64,000 nucleotides of DNA from Streptomyces sp. NBC_01465 (GTDB taxonomy: Bacteria > Actinomycetota > Actinomycetes > Streptomycetales > Streptomycetaceae). Below are positions 15,453 through 23,608 of the stretch, one piece after another. Position 1 is the first letter of the stretch; each line of letters opens with the position of its first letter. The stretch spans positions 8,928,001 to 8,992,000 of the forward strand of contig NZ_CP109467.1 in NCBI RefSeq assembly GCF_036227325.1, given 5' to 3'. Under the pieces are notes generated by a model. That model worked only from the letters and a program-made list of their open reading frames with translations. It did no database searches and was not told the DNA's origin. Position numbers and translations under genes: made by a program.

Positions 15453-18400
15453 TCACCGCGCAACCCCACCATGAGACGCCACCTCGCCGTCGAGCAGGGC
15501 GACCACCAGCGCAGCGAGCTCGGCCCGGCAAAACACCACGGCCGCGAGCCATTCCGGGGTTCTCGTCCGCGTCGCCAGCAGGCCCGCGATGTGGCGGCGG
15601 CAGAGCGCAGGATCGATGGCCACAGCCGCAAGCACCAGCGCCCGCACCTCGCGCTCCTTATTAGCCAAGCTCCGCGAACCGAGGCTGCCAAAGGCTTCCT
15701 CCAACAAGGCGACGGCCGCCTCCTGCTCGCCGTTACGGGCCAGCGCCTCGGCACGGGCGGCGAGCACCGGGATCCGCGAGTTTGCCAGCGCATCGTCCGC
15801 GCGATGAAGCATCGCATCGGCGCGATCCGGACGGCCTATGCGCGCGGCCACCTCCGCCACGGCCGCCCCTTGCTGCGCCCGGGCGCCCTTCGTCGCGTCC
15901 GTCCATCCCTCGGCGGCCCGCCGGGCCAGATCGAGGAGGCGCTCGACATGGTCGTTCCTCCCCAGGGCGGCCGCGATCTCCGCGACTCTGAGCAATGCCT
16001 GCGCCCTGTTCGGCACCGTCACCGACAGCGCCTCATACTCGGCGGCGGCGAGATCTCCCCCGACCGCGTGCTTCACCGCCGGTCCCGACTGGTCGCTGAA
16101 CATGTCGGGCATCTGGATCCGGTCGGCGAACCTCCCGGCCCACTCCAGATCCCCGCTGCGCAGGGCCGCCGACGCCGCAACGGTGGCGGGATCCTGCTCC
16201 AGGCCCCTCCGGGACCTGGAGACCGAGGTCTTGGACACGGACCGGGCCACGGTCAGCAACCGCTCGGCCAGGGCGAAATGGCCCGCCTCGGCGGCTCCGA
16301 TCGTGGCCTGTTCGAGGGCGAAGACGTAGCTTTTCTCTCCGGCGTGCGAGGCAAACTCCCGGGCGAGGGCGTGGTCTCCGGCGCGTCCGGCACCCCGCCC
16401 CAGGATCGCCGCGATGCGGTGCACCGCATCGGCGTCACCGTTCGAGTTGGCCAGCGCGAACAGCGCTCCTGCCTGGTCGAACCGACCGTGGTGGGCCACG
16501 GCCTCGGCCACGGCCAGGGTCTCCCAGAAATGGCCCGTGCCGGGTGTGTCGAGATCCCGCAGGATCCGTTCGGCGCGGCCCGGACTCCCGCATTGGGCCA
16601 GGGCCACGGCGAGATCGACCCGGCTGTCCGAATGATGGCGCGGACCCTCGATCGAGGCGGCCGCCCGCACGGCGTTCTCCAGATACACCGACGCGGCATC
16701 GGAGTTGCCGCCCTCGTGAGCCGCCTCGGCGCAACGTATCAGCGCGGACAACCGCACCTGCGGCTCCACGAGGCCGTCGAGCAGATGCCAAGCCTGAGCG
16801 GGGAGGTCGAGCAACTGGTACAGATGCGCCACGCGGGCGGCCCCCTGCCCGCCCTGCCCGGCCGCCTCTTCCACCAGACGCAGGCACAGATCTCGATCGG
16901 GCACACGCGCCGCGGCCTCGGCGAGGCCAAGCACGGCCAAGAACCGTTCCCGGACCGCTCGCAGCACGCCAGCGTCCGTCGCCTCCGCCACAGGAGCGGG
17001 CAGCCTGGCCAGCATCCGCTCCGCGACCCGCAACAGCGCGCCACCGGCCTTGAGCCCCTCCTGGTGGGCGACCCCCCGCGCGAACTCGGCGTACACACGA
17101 ATCTGCGCACCCGCACCCTGGGGCCGGGGAAAGGCAACAACGCACTCCTTCGCCCCGCGCACCTGGGCCGAGCGGGCGGCTATGCCGACGAGGGCGTCGT
17201 CGCTTCGCCCGCTGGTGCTGTGGGCAAGGCCCTCGGCCATCCCGAGAATCCGCAGGGCGTCGGCGCGGTCGCCGATCTCCAAGTGGGCCTCGGCCACTGC
17301 GGCCAGGGCCACAGCCATGAGATCCGTCCCGGGGCTGGGCGGTGCGACACACGCGAGGTGCTCCGCCTCCCGCAGCAGCTCCAAGGCCGTCGTCCGCGCA
17401 CCGCACGCGTGCGCGGTGCGGGCCAGGCCGGCCAAGGATGGAGCGCTCCAAACTCCGCCGCCCGGATCGTCGAGGGCGATGGCCCGGGCTCGAGCGACGT
17501 AACGGCGGGCACGCTCGGTGTCCCCCCGGCGTGCGGCCACCTCGGCCATGCCCGTGTACGCCCGGACAGAGTGCCAGATCACCGATGCCAGGCACTCGGC
17601 CCAGGACCACTGCCCCTGCTCGGCCCAAGCCACCGGGAGAGCCGCCGGGAAGCCGAAGCTCACATGCCCCGGACGTTCGGTCAGCCGATAGCGGCGCATG
17701 GCCAGGACACACGACTCACCCAGGCTGTCCGCCTCCGTCGCCGCCAGGACGTTCAGGACATCAGTGATTTCCTGCCAGGCAGCGGCGGGGTGACCAGCCC
17801 GGCGTTGCCATAACGCGATCCGCTCGGGCGAGGGGAGGGCGGCCAGCGCGGCGATATCCGCGCCCGCGACGAGCACCGCGGGGTAATGGTCCAGGAGATA
17901 CGCCGGGGTGTCGTCCGGCCAGCCCCGACGGGCGAACTGTTCGGCCCAGGCGTGCAGAGCGCCACGATGCCGCTCGGTCTCGGCGTGACCGATCGCGGCG
18001 AGGGTCTCTCGGCGCACGTCGTCGGCGAGGTCGAACCGCTCCTGAGACGAGTCCGGGTCGCCACGCGACGCCAGTACGCCAGAGGGGGCCCTCCGCAGCA
18101 CAGCCCGCACGTCGTGCGCATCCATGCCGCCGCCTCGCGCGGCGATGACCGCTTCGAGGTCATCCGCGCTCAGGGGGCCGGCGACGGCCAGAGCCCCCAG
18201 CACCGTCCGGGCATCACCATCCGCCAGCACGGTGGCGAGGGGGCTCGCAGACAACAGGACACGAGGGCAGCGTTGTTCGTCTCGCAGCGGGTGCGACCGG
18301 GGCACGGCCCCCGGAATCTCGGGCAGGGCGCGACTGAAGAGCAAAACGTGACCGTGGGAGCCCGTCGCGGCAGGCAGCAGGGCCGCGATCGGGGGCGACT

Positions 18401-18770
18401 CATGGTCCCCGTCGAGGCCGTCCACGAGCAGCAGCAGGTGTCGGCCGCCCGCCTCGGCCCGCGCGCAAGCACGGGCCCAGAGGCCGTCAAGCGTGCTCGC
18501 TCTGGAGAGCGGCGCAGCCACCTCGCCCAATATCGCCGTGAGCTGGTCGTGGACTTCCTGTCGAAACCGCCTTGTCTGCCCGCCGGAGGCGCCCGACGCG
18601 AAAAAAGCGACGACGTCGACATTCCCCGGCGGGTGAGCGGCGAGCCGCTCGGCCAGAGCAGTCTTGCCGGACCCGGGCGGCCCGATAACCCAGCGGTAGG
18701 ACTCGTGGGAGCACGCGAACGCTTCGAGTTCCGCCAGTTCGCCGACCCGCCCGCGAACGTCGTCCATCAA
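15453..18770 (-). CDS. STAND-like P-loop NTPase with helical-repeat C-terminus
   Basis: An 1105-residue protein. It opens 'VRGRVGELAELEAFACS', a typical STAND lead-in, then Walker A 'VIGPPGSGKTALAERLA' (residues 28-44) and Walker B 'HLLLLVDGLDGDHES' (about 110-124). The NTPase module extends to about residue 300; the remaining ~750 residues are Ala/Leu-rich helical hairpins such as 'VALAQCGSPGRAERILRDLD' and 'RSGDLEWAGRFADRIQM'. No catalytic effector is seen at either end. Start at the ATG-ATG pair, with gggggag just upstream. First gene of the minus-strand operon 18770 to 11524; a palindrome lies 46 bp upstream. Confidence 0.78.
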   Translation of the reverse strand: MMDDVRGRVGELAELEAFACSHESYRWVIGPPGSGKTALAERLAAHPPGNVDVVAFFASGASGGQTRRFRQEVHDQLTAILGEVAAPLSRASTLDGLWARACARAEAGGRHLLLLVDGLDGDHESPPIAALLPAATGSHGHVLLFSRALPEIPGAVPRSHPLRDEQRCPRVLLSASPLATVLADGDARTVLGALAVAGPLSADDLEAVIAARGGGMDAHDVRAVLRRAPSGVLASRGDPDSSQERFDLADDVRRETLAAIGHAETERHRGALHAWAEQFARRGWPDDTPAYLLDHYPAVLVAGADIAALAALPSPERIALWQRRAGHPAAAWQEITDVLNVLAATEADSLGESCVLAMRRYRLTERPGHVSFGFPAALPVAWAEQGQWSWAECLASVIWHSVRAYTGMAEVAARRGDTERARRYVARARAIALDDPGGGVWSAPSLAGLARTAHACGARTTALELLREAEHLACVAPPSPGTDLMAVALAAVAEAHLEIGDRADALRILGMAEGLAHSTSGRSDDALVGIAARSAQVRGAKECVVAFPRPQGAGAQIRVYAEFARGVAHQEGLKAGGALLRVAERMLARLPAPVAEATDAGVLRAVRERFLAVLGLAEAAARVPDRDLCLRLVEEAAGQGGQGAARVAHLYQLLDLPAQAWHLLDGLVEPQVRLSALIRCAEAAHEGGNSDAASVYLENAVRAAASIEGPRHHSDSRVDLAVALAQCGSPGRAERILRDLDTPGTGHFWETLAVAEAVAHHGRFDQAGALFALANSNGDADAVHRIAAILGRGAGRAGDHALAREFASHAGEKSYVFALEQATIGAAEAGHFALAERLLTVARSVSKTSVSRSRRGLEQDPATVAASAALRSGDLEWAGRFADRIQMPDMFSDQSGPAVKHAVGGDLAAAEYEALSVTVPNRAQALLRVAEIAAALGRNDHVERLLDLARRAAEGWTDATKGARAQQGAAVAEVAARIGRPDRADAMLHRADDALANSRIPVLAARAEALARNGEQEAAVALLEEAFGSLGSRSLANKEREVRALVLAAVAIDPALCRRHIAGLLATRTRTPEWLAAVVFCRAELAALVVALLDGEVASHGGVAR

Positions 18771-18815
18771 CTCCCCCTCGCCAGGAGCCCCAGAGGACCA
18801 CCCTCGTCCCCACGC

Positions 18816-18833
18816 TGACAGAAAACACTGTCA
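18816..18833. promoter_or_regulatory. Operator-like palindrome upstream of STAND operon
   Basis: tgacag-aaaaca-ctgtca is a perfect 6-bp inverted repeat with a 6-bp spacer, 46 bp upstream of the 18770 start. Read on the minus strand it begins ttgaca, a good -35 hexamer, so a regulator bound here would cover the promoter. The rest of the gap to 19209 (about 375 bp) shows no gene I can support. Confidence 0.45.
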
Positions 18834-19209
18834 ACGGCCAGGGCTAAGATCCCCTACGGCCGGAAGCGGCAGCCCTGATCGCCCGCAAGTCGGCCTCGGA
18901 AAGCGGCTGGGCAACCCCGTGCTGATGGACCCGGGCAACGACCGCGGCCCCTCGCCTACAAAGCACGCCGGGCCGGGGGCGCGTTGATGGAAGTAGCTCT
19001 GGCCTACACCTCGCAGTGCTGCCCGCGGCACCAGCCCCGAACGCCCACCCGGCACCAAGAACCCACACCCCGCCACAACGTCGGCATCACCGTCAACCGC
19101 CCCGAGCCCTTTGAACAGTCGGGAGAACAAGCGGGGCCGATAGCCGGCCGTGACGAGCTGCGGTGGCTGGACGGTGGCCTGTCAGTGGCGCCTGGCACCA
19201 TGGCCACCC

Positions 19210-19827
19210 ATGAACGCTGAATTGGCCGAACGCTCCTGGCTCCGCGACTTCCACTGCGGCTTCCTGCTGGAGGGCTACACCCTGACTCTGGTTCGCGGGC
19301 TCACTCCGCGTGAGTACCTCGACCGCATCGGCGCCCAGCCGCAAGAAGACTGTGACGGCTTCGACAAGTTCATCGCCCGGGACAGCGAATTCCAGGACGA
19401 TCAGGACGACTGGGGCGACCGCATGTTTGTCGGCGCTGCTGTGGTCCACCACGAAGACGCCGACTGGGTCCTGGCTCTCGAGATCAACGGCGGCATCGAG
19501 ATCCACACCGATGCGATGAAGCACGCCACTCGCGGCACCCGCGGCGTCTCGCACTTCCTCAGCCCGAACGCCATGTCCCTGTTCTCCTGGTGGGAGGACG
19601 GTGAGCTGCGCACTCGCTTCGAAGGTCCCCTCCATCGAGAAGGCAGCACACCCGACCACCTCCTCGACCTCATGGGCCAGACGGGGTTCGACCTCGAAAC
19701 CGGCACCTACGACCTGGAGAACTACATCGCACTCGCGGAAGAGCTCACCGGCGTCCACCTGACCGCGAACATGCTGGAATACGGCACCTACTGCACAGGC
19801 ATCGTCGAGATCCCCACCGAGCGCTGA
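19210..19827 (+). CDS. DUF6461 family protein
   Basis: A 205-residue acidic soluble protein from ATG 19210. 'GLTPREYLDRIGAQ' followed by a central 'VLALEINGGIEIHTDAMKHA' and a Ser/Trp-rich 'FLSPNAMSLFSWWEDGELRT' is the pattern of DUF6461, common in Streptomyces and often near toxin or conflict genes. Function unknown. It stands alone, divergent from the STAND operon, without a close downstream gene. Confidence 0.7.
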   Translation: MNAELAERSWLRDFHCGFLLEGYTLTLVRGLTPREYLDRIGAQPQEDCDGFDKFIARDSEFQDDQDDWGDRMFVGAAVVHHEDADWVLALEINGGIEIHTDAMKHATRGTRGVSHFLSPNAMSLFSWWEDGELRTRFEGPLHREGSTPDHLLDLMGQTGFDLETGTYDLENYIALAEELTGVHLTANMLEYGTYCTGIVEIPTER

Positions 19828-20485
19828 ACCGGTGTCGTCATCGACGCGACCGACGCACGACACCCGCACCAGCCTCCCGAGCCCCGCGCACGATCAGCAT
19901 GAGATCGGCTGCAAGACCATACGGAAGGCGCATCGCGAACTCCCCGCAACGGTCGCCCCTCTGGACGCCTGAGTCCTGGCGCGGACACTGCAAGATCCCT
20001 TCACGTCTGATCCCGAGCCTTGGCGGAAACGACGGCTCAGATGACGACTGCTTCCACACGAGGTCGACAGCGTGAGTGACATCAGGTGCTCCTACTTCTC
20101 AGCGCCATTTACAGCCTCTCAGGACCCGGACCGCTGCTGAGATCCGTCAACATCCGCTCTTCCTTGTGCCCTACGGAGCCAGCTGAGGCACCACGCAGCA
20201 CGTTCCCTACCGCTCAGCGTCGACCGCCTTGTGTCGAGCCTGCCATCGCAGAGGACCATGGCCCGAGCCGACTACCAAGCGGGTTCCGCAGAGCGCCGGG
20301 CCACTCCCTCATTCCTGCACAGGTGGAGTGGCTCCACCTGTGTGCCTCGCACTGGAGTCCGGGCAGGCACCCGATCTGACCGCCGTAAACCCAGGGCATT
20401 CCCTGCCGCGTACTACCTGTCGTACCGTCGCGTGACGTGCCGCCTGCACGGGGGTCGTGGCAGGCCGGACCGGGGGAGGGGCACC
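19828..20485. other. Gap without a supportable gene
   Basis: Several short frames exist on both strands, but none has coding-like composition together with a ribosome site. The last ~40 bases contain the WhiB ribosome site (cgggggagggg). Confidence 0.5.
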
Positions 20486-20818
20486 ATGGCGGTATCCGAA
20501 GACAACGGCTGGGGTGAGCAGGCGAAGTGCCTGACGGCCGATCCGGAGGACCTGTTCGTCGAGGGCGCCGCCCAGAACCGGGCGAAAGCCCTCTGCACTG
20601 GGTGCCCGGTGCGCACGCAATGCCTCGCCCACGCCCTGGACAACCGGATCGAGCACGGAATCTGGGGCGGCATGACCGAACGCGAACGGCGGGCCCTCCT
20701 GCGCCGCCGCCCCCTGGTGACGTCCTGGCAGCGCCTGCTCCAAACCGCGCAGAGTGAGCACGAGCGCAGCACCTCAACCGGCCTGAATGGCAAAGACAGC
20801 CAGTCCAGGGCCAGCTGA
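20486..20818 (+). CDS. WhiB-family iron-sulfur transcription regulator
   Basis: A 110-residue Wbl protein. The four cluster-binding cysteines are C15, C37, C40 and C46 ('AKCLTADPEDLF', then 'ALCTGCPVRTQCLAHAL'), followed by the family turn 'GIWGGMTERERRALLRRR' and a short basic tail used for DNA contact. Wbl proteins bind the principal sigma factor through a 4Fe-4S cluster and respond to redox or NO. ATG 20486 has a strong ribosome site. This copy is an accessory one; it lies convergent to the hydrolase/CHAT/TIR operon and could tie conflict-gene expression to redox state, but no target site can be read. Confidence 0.9.
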   Translation: MAVSEDNGWGEQAKCLTADPEDLFVEGAAQNRAKALCTGCPVRTQCLAHALDNRIEHGIWGGMTERERRALLRRRPLVTSWQRLLQTAQSEHERSTSTGLNGKDSQSRAS

Positions 20819-20846
20819 GAACGGATCTTCGACCCTGACCGCTTCC

Positions 20847-20872
20847 CGCCGGGTGCTCCGCACGGCCCGGCG
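20847..20872 (+). terminator. Hairpin after whiB-like gene
   Basis: cgccggg (20847-20853) and cccggcg (20866-20872) form a 7-bp stem 28 bases past the WhiB stop; short tccc/ggga extensions lie just outside. No U-tract, as is usual in Streptomyces. A second 8-bp stem with a ggga loop follows at 20956-20975. Confidence 0.45.
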
Positions 20873-21018
20873 GACAGGGATTGCCACGTGCCTTTCGGCT
20901 GGGACTGCGAGGGTGTGGTCTCGCCTACCGAGTCGGTCTGATCCACGGCTCGAATCCCCGGCCGGGAGGCCGGGGCTTGATCGCCCACTTCGGTTGCGCC
21001 TGTAGTGCAGGGGCGGCT

Positions 21019-21075
21019 GACATCCGTCTATCGACGATTCGCTCTCGTCCGCGGCATCGTCGATAGACGGATGTC
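21019..21075. terminator. Long perfect hairpin (20-bp arms) between convergent genes
   Basis: The arms 21019-21038 and 21056-21075 are exact reverse complements over 20 bp with a 17-nt loop. It lies 200 bp past the WhiB gene and 220 bp past the end of the minus-strand hydrolase gene, so a bidirectional terminator is the simplest reading. The perfection and length are unusual, and a protein-binding palindrome or a relic of a mobile-element end is possible. The rest of 20819-21295 holds no gene I can support. Confidence 0.55.
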
Positions 21076-21295
21076 CGCGCTCAAGGGCTGGCATCTTCTG
21101 CGGAAGCTCCGCTGCAGCACCCATCGCATCTCCGACACCAGGGAGGCCGTCCTCGTCTTTCACAACGCGTCAACGTGAGGTTGGAAGACTCAGTGACGCG
21201 ACTGCTGTGACGCGCCGACAAGGAGGAAGTCAGTTGCCCCGGCGCGCAGACGATGCCCGGGCCCTGTCGTGTCGGCCTGCAAATACCGGTGCCGC

Positions 21296-22324
21296 TCAGC
21301 GGGAGTAGTCCGCAAGCGTGAGGAGCAGGTGCGCCGACTCCACACGCACGAAGTCCGAGTGGGCTCCCGCAGGATTGAGACGACGGCCCCGGGCAAACAC
21401 GTCGGAGGCGTCGACATTCACGAAACGGTGGTCGAGCCAGGAGAGTGGGTACCGCTCGTCGGCCGGCAGGAGACGCGTAGAGAACGGGGGCGCCGGGGCA
21501 GGTCCGACCCCCGAGTGCCCGATGCCGGGCTGCTGTTCAGCACGCAGGTGCCAGAATCCGGTCGCCCGGTCGTGGCGGGAAAATGTGGCCACCACCGGGC
21601 CGCTCAGGGGAGCGCCGTCGTGTGCCTCGCTCGGCAGGACGTGGGGAAACAGCGAGAGGAACGCGTCGCGCCGGGCCGCCATTTGAAAGAGCAACATGCT
21701 GTCCGCGGTGAAGGGGCGGTTGGTCGGGTGGGTTGCTGTGCTCCAGCCAAGGGTGTCCTCGAGGTGGGCGTCGGCCGCCCACTGCACCGCCTCGCACAGG
21801 AACCGGCAGCCGAAGGAGTGCCCGATCAGATGGAGATATTGGCCGTCGCGGTTGGCCAGGACGGGCGAGGCCGCGGGATCGGCGCGCTCGCCATCCAGGT
21901 AGCCGAGGATCCGGCCCAGAATGTGGGCGGCGTGCCCGTTTCCGTCGCGGGACCCCATCGCATGTGCCCGGTCCCGGATCCGGCGATAGCCGGCGGGCGT
22001 GGCCCGGCTTGAGGAGGGCCAGCGCACCACAACACACCACGGGTTGTACCCCTTGGCTGTGAGGGCCGGGTACTGGTCCGGTGCCGCAGCGAGGTTGCTC
22101 TGCGCCAGGGCCAACAGCCGTGTAGCTGTGCGCACGGCGGAGGCGGGCGAGGTCTGCCACCCGTGCACGTAGACGAAGATGTCTGTTGCCCACGCGGGCG
22201 GGGCCACGTGCTCCGCGAAGTGCGCGCGCAGCCTGTGGCCGGGCACAGGCACTCCCGAGTCGGCGTCGAGCAGCCAGCCCGTCTCATCCAGATCGAGAGT
22301 ATCGACCACAGGGGGGTGGTTCAT
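21296..22324 (-). CDS. Alpha/beta hydrolase (lipase/esterase-like)
   Basis: A 342-residue serine hydrolase. 'DIFVYVHGWQT' gives the oxyanion strand, and the nucleophile elbow is 'LHLIGHSFGC' with Ser170. Late acidic/His candidates lie in 'SRHDRATGFWHLRA' and 'PLSWLDHRFVNVD'. It belongs to the DUF900/lipase-like group acting on esters; no signal peptide or membrane helix. Its start codon overlaps the CHAT stop (ATGA, 22321-22324), so its translation depends on the upstream gene. In this operon it is the best candidate for a lipid- or thioester-cleaving effector, perhaps controlled by the CHAT protease; that link is inference. Confidence 0.78.
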   Translation of the reverse strand: MNHPPVVDTLDLDETGWLLDADSGVPVPGHRLRAHFAEHVAPPAWATDIFVYVHGWQTSPASAVRTATRLLALAQSNLAAAPDQYPALTAKGYNPWCVVVRWPSSSRATPAGYRRIRDRAHAMGSRDGNGHAAHILGRILGYLDGERADPAASPVLANRDGQYLHLIGHSFGCRFLCEAVQWAADAHLEDTLGWSTATHPTNRPFTADSMLLFQMAARRDAFLSLFPHVLPSEAHDGAPLSGPVVATFSRHDRATGFWHLRAEQQPGIGHSGVGPAPAPPFSTRLLPADERYPLSWLDHRFVNVDASDVFARGRRLNPAGAHSDFVRVESAHLLLTLADYSR

Positions 22325-23604
22325 GTGGTGCCTTCCCTCGCCCGGACGAGACGGGCGTCCATCCCACTGTGCAACCCGTACGCGAAACCAAGCGGGTTGC
22401 GGTAGCGGGTAGCGAAGTGCCGGGCCAGATCGTTGGTGATGCTGCCTGCGGTGACCCCGCCGCGCAGGTACCGGGTAACGAACTCCAGGGCGTACTCCGC
22501 GGCGAACGCCTGCGGCATGGCAATCTGAGGTCCCAGCACCCCCTCCGCGCCGTGGTCGATGAGCATCCGCCCCAAAAACGAAGGGTCCGCGTTCGCCCTG
22601 ATGATGCCGGCATGGCACGCGTTGAGCAGGACCAGCGGCCGGAAAGAACTATGACGGTGCGCCGCACGCAGCTCACGGACGCTGTGTCCGTCGAAGGAGA
22701 CCCCGTCCTCCAGCCTGATCACCAGCACAGGCGGTTCGGGCTCATTACTCAAAAACTCGCCATGGCACCAGAAGTACGTCAACTGCTCGTCGAAGTCCGC
22801 ATCCCCAAAGTCACGAACAAGCTCGTCATACGTCGTGCGGATCGTGCACTTGGCATCCGCGGCCAGCGCCTTGGCGACGTCATCCGCCCGCGTCGCACGA
22901 CCCACCCGGGGGTCGTGATTCAGGCTCACGACCGGCTGGAGCAGCGGGGCACGGCGCGGACCGAGCCACGCATAAGCGGCTCCGGTGTGCTCGATCTGGT
23001 GCCGGTAGCCAAGAAACCGCGAGAACACAGTATCCAAGCCCGCGGCAGGCTCAGGAGAATCACCAGAGATACAGAGCATGGACCAGGGCAGATGCAGATC
23101 AGAATCGAACCGCACCCGAAGCCCATCGCGCAACAGCGCAGAACGCAGATAGGAGCGGAAAGCCTCGGTCTGGACGTCATCTCCACGCAGCAGGGTGTCG
23201 AAGAGCAGAGACTCACCGCTGCGGGCCAGATCGCTCACCGCCTGGCGCAGAGGGTCCTCCGGTTCGGTGCTCAGATCGGCGGACGATGCATAGGGACGGT
23301 TCCGGACTCGCAGCGCCCGGCCTTGTTCGTCAACCGGCTGGAAGTCGACGAACCTCTCCTTCCAACGTGCGCACAGCCGGGCAGCCGCACCGTGGACCTC
23401 CTCGGGCCGCGCGCTCAGGTCGGCCTTGTGCTCGGTGCCCTGGAGCGAGGGTAGGGAGGTCCCCGACATGCGCGCCCGAATCCTGCCTCCACCCAGGACA
23501 TCGAAACTCACCCTCAGGTCAGGAGGTTCCGTCTCCAGGTGCGGCAGGAAACGGAAACCGTCACTGGGATCCTGGACCACACGCGTGGTCAACGTACGGG
23601 GCAT
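22321..23604 (-). CDS. CHAT-domain caspase-like protease
   Basis: A 427-residue protein ending in a CHAT domain. The catalytic pair is clear: His281 in 'QLTYFWCHGEF' and Cys330 in 'RPLVLLNACHAG', followed by 'SFLGRMLIDHGAEGVLGPQ' and the final 'ARHFATRYRNPLGFAYGLH'. The first ~125 residues are beta-rich without a known fold to me; the middle region ('LPWSMLCISGD') precedes the protease as in other bacterial CHAT proteins. CHAT proteases act in conflict systems (for example gasdermin-cleaving or Craspase-type). Start ATG 23604 lies 4 bases after the TIR gene's stop; the long upstream extension of this frame is the TIR gene read out of frame. Confidence 0.85.
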   Translation of the reverse strand: MPRTLTTRVVQDPSDGFRFLPHLETEPPDLRVSFDVLGGGRIRARMSGTSLPSLQGTEHKADLSARPEEVHGAAARLCARWKERFVDFQPVDEQGRALRVRNRPYASSADLSTEPEDPLRQAVSDLARSGESLLFDTLLRGDDVQTEAFRSYLRSALLRDGLRVRFDSDLHLPWSMLCISGDSPEPAAGLDTVFSRFLGYRHQIEHTGAAYAWLGPRRAPLLQPVVSLNHDPRVGRATRADDVAKALAADAKCTIRTTYDELVRDFGDADFDEQLTYFWCHGEFLSNEPEPPVLVIRLEDGVSFDGHSVRELRAAHRHSSFRPLVLLNACHAGIIRANADPSFLGRMLIDHGAEGVLGPQIAMPQAFAAEYALEFVTRYLRGGVTAGSITNDLARHFATRYRNPLGFAYGLHSGMDARLVRAREGTT

Positions 23605-23608
23605 CGGG

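Noticed and set aside
15471..17813. 780-residue plus-strand frame
   Set aside because: Antisense of the 15453-18770 STAND gene; composition is Arg/Gly/His-rich.
20930..21020. Possible tRNA (gctcgaatccccggccgggag resembles a T-arm)
   Set aside because: No matching acceptor stem, anticodon arm or D arm on either strand; the stem is a simple hairpin.
20774..21163. 129-residue minus-strand frame after WhiB
   Set aside because: Spans the two hairpins, has no family pattern and no ribosome site.
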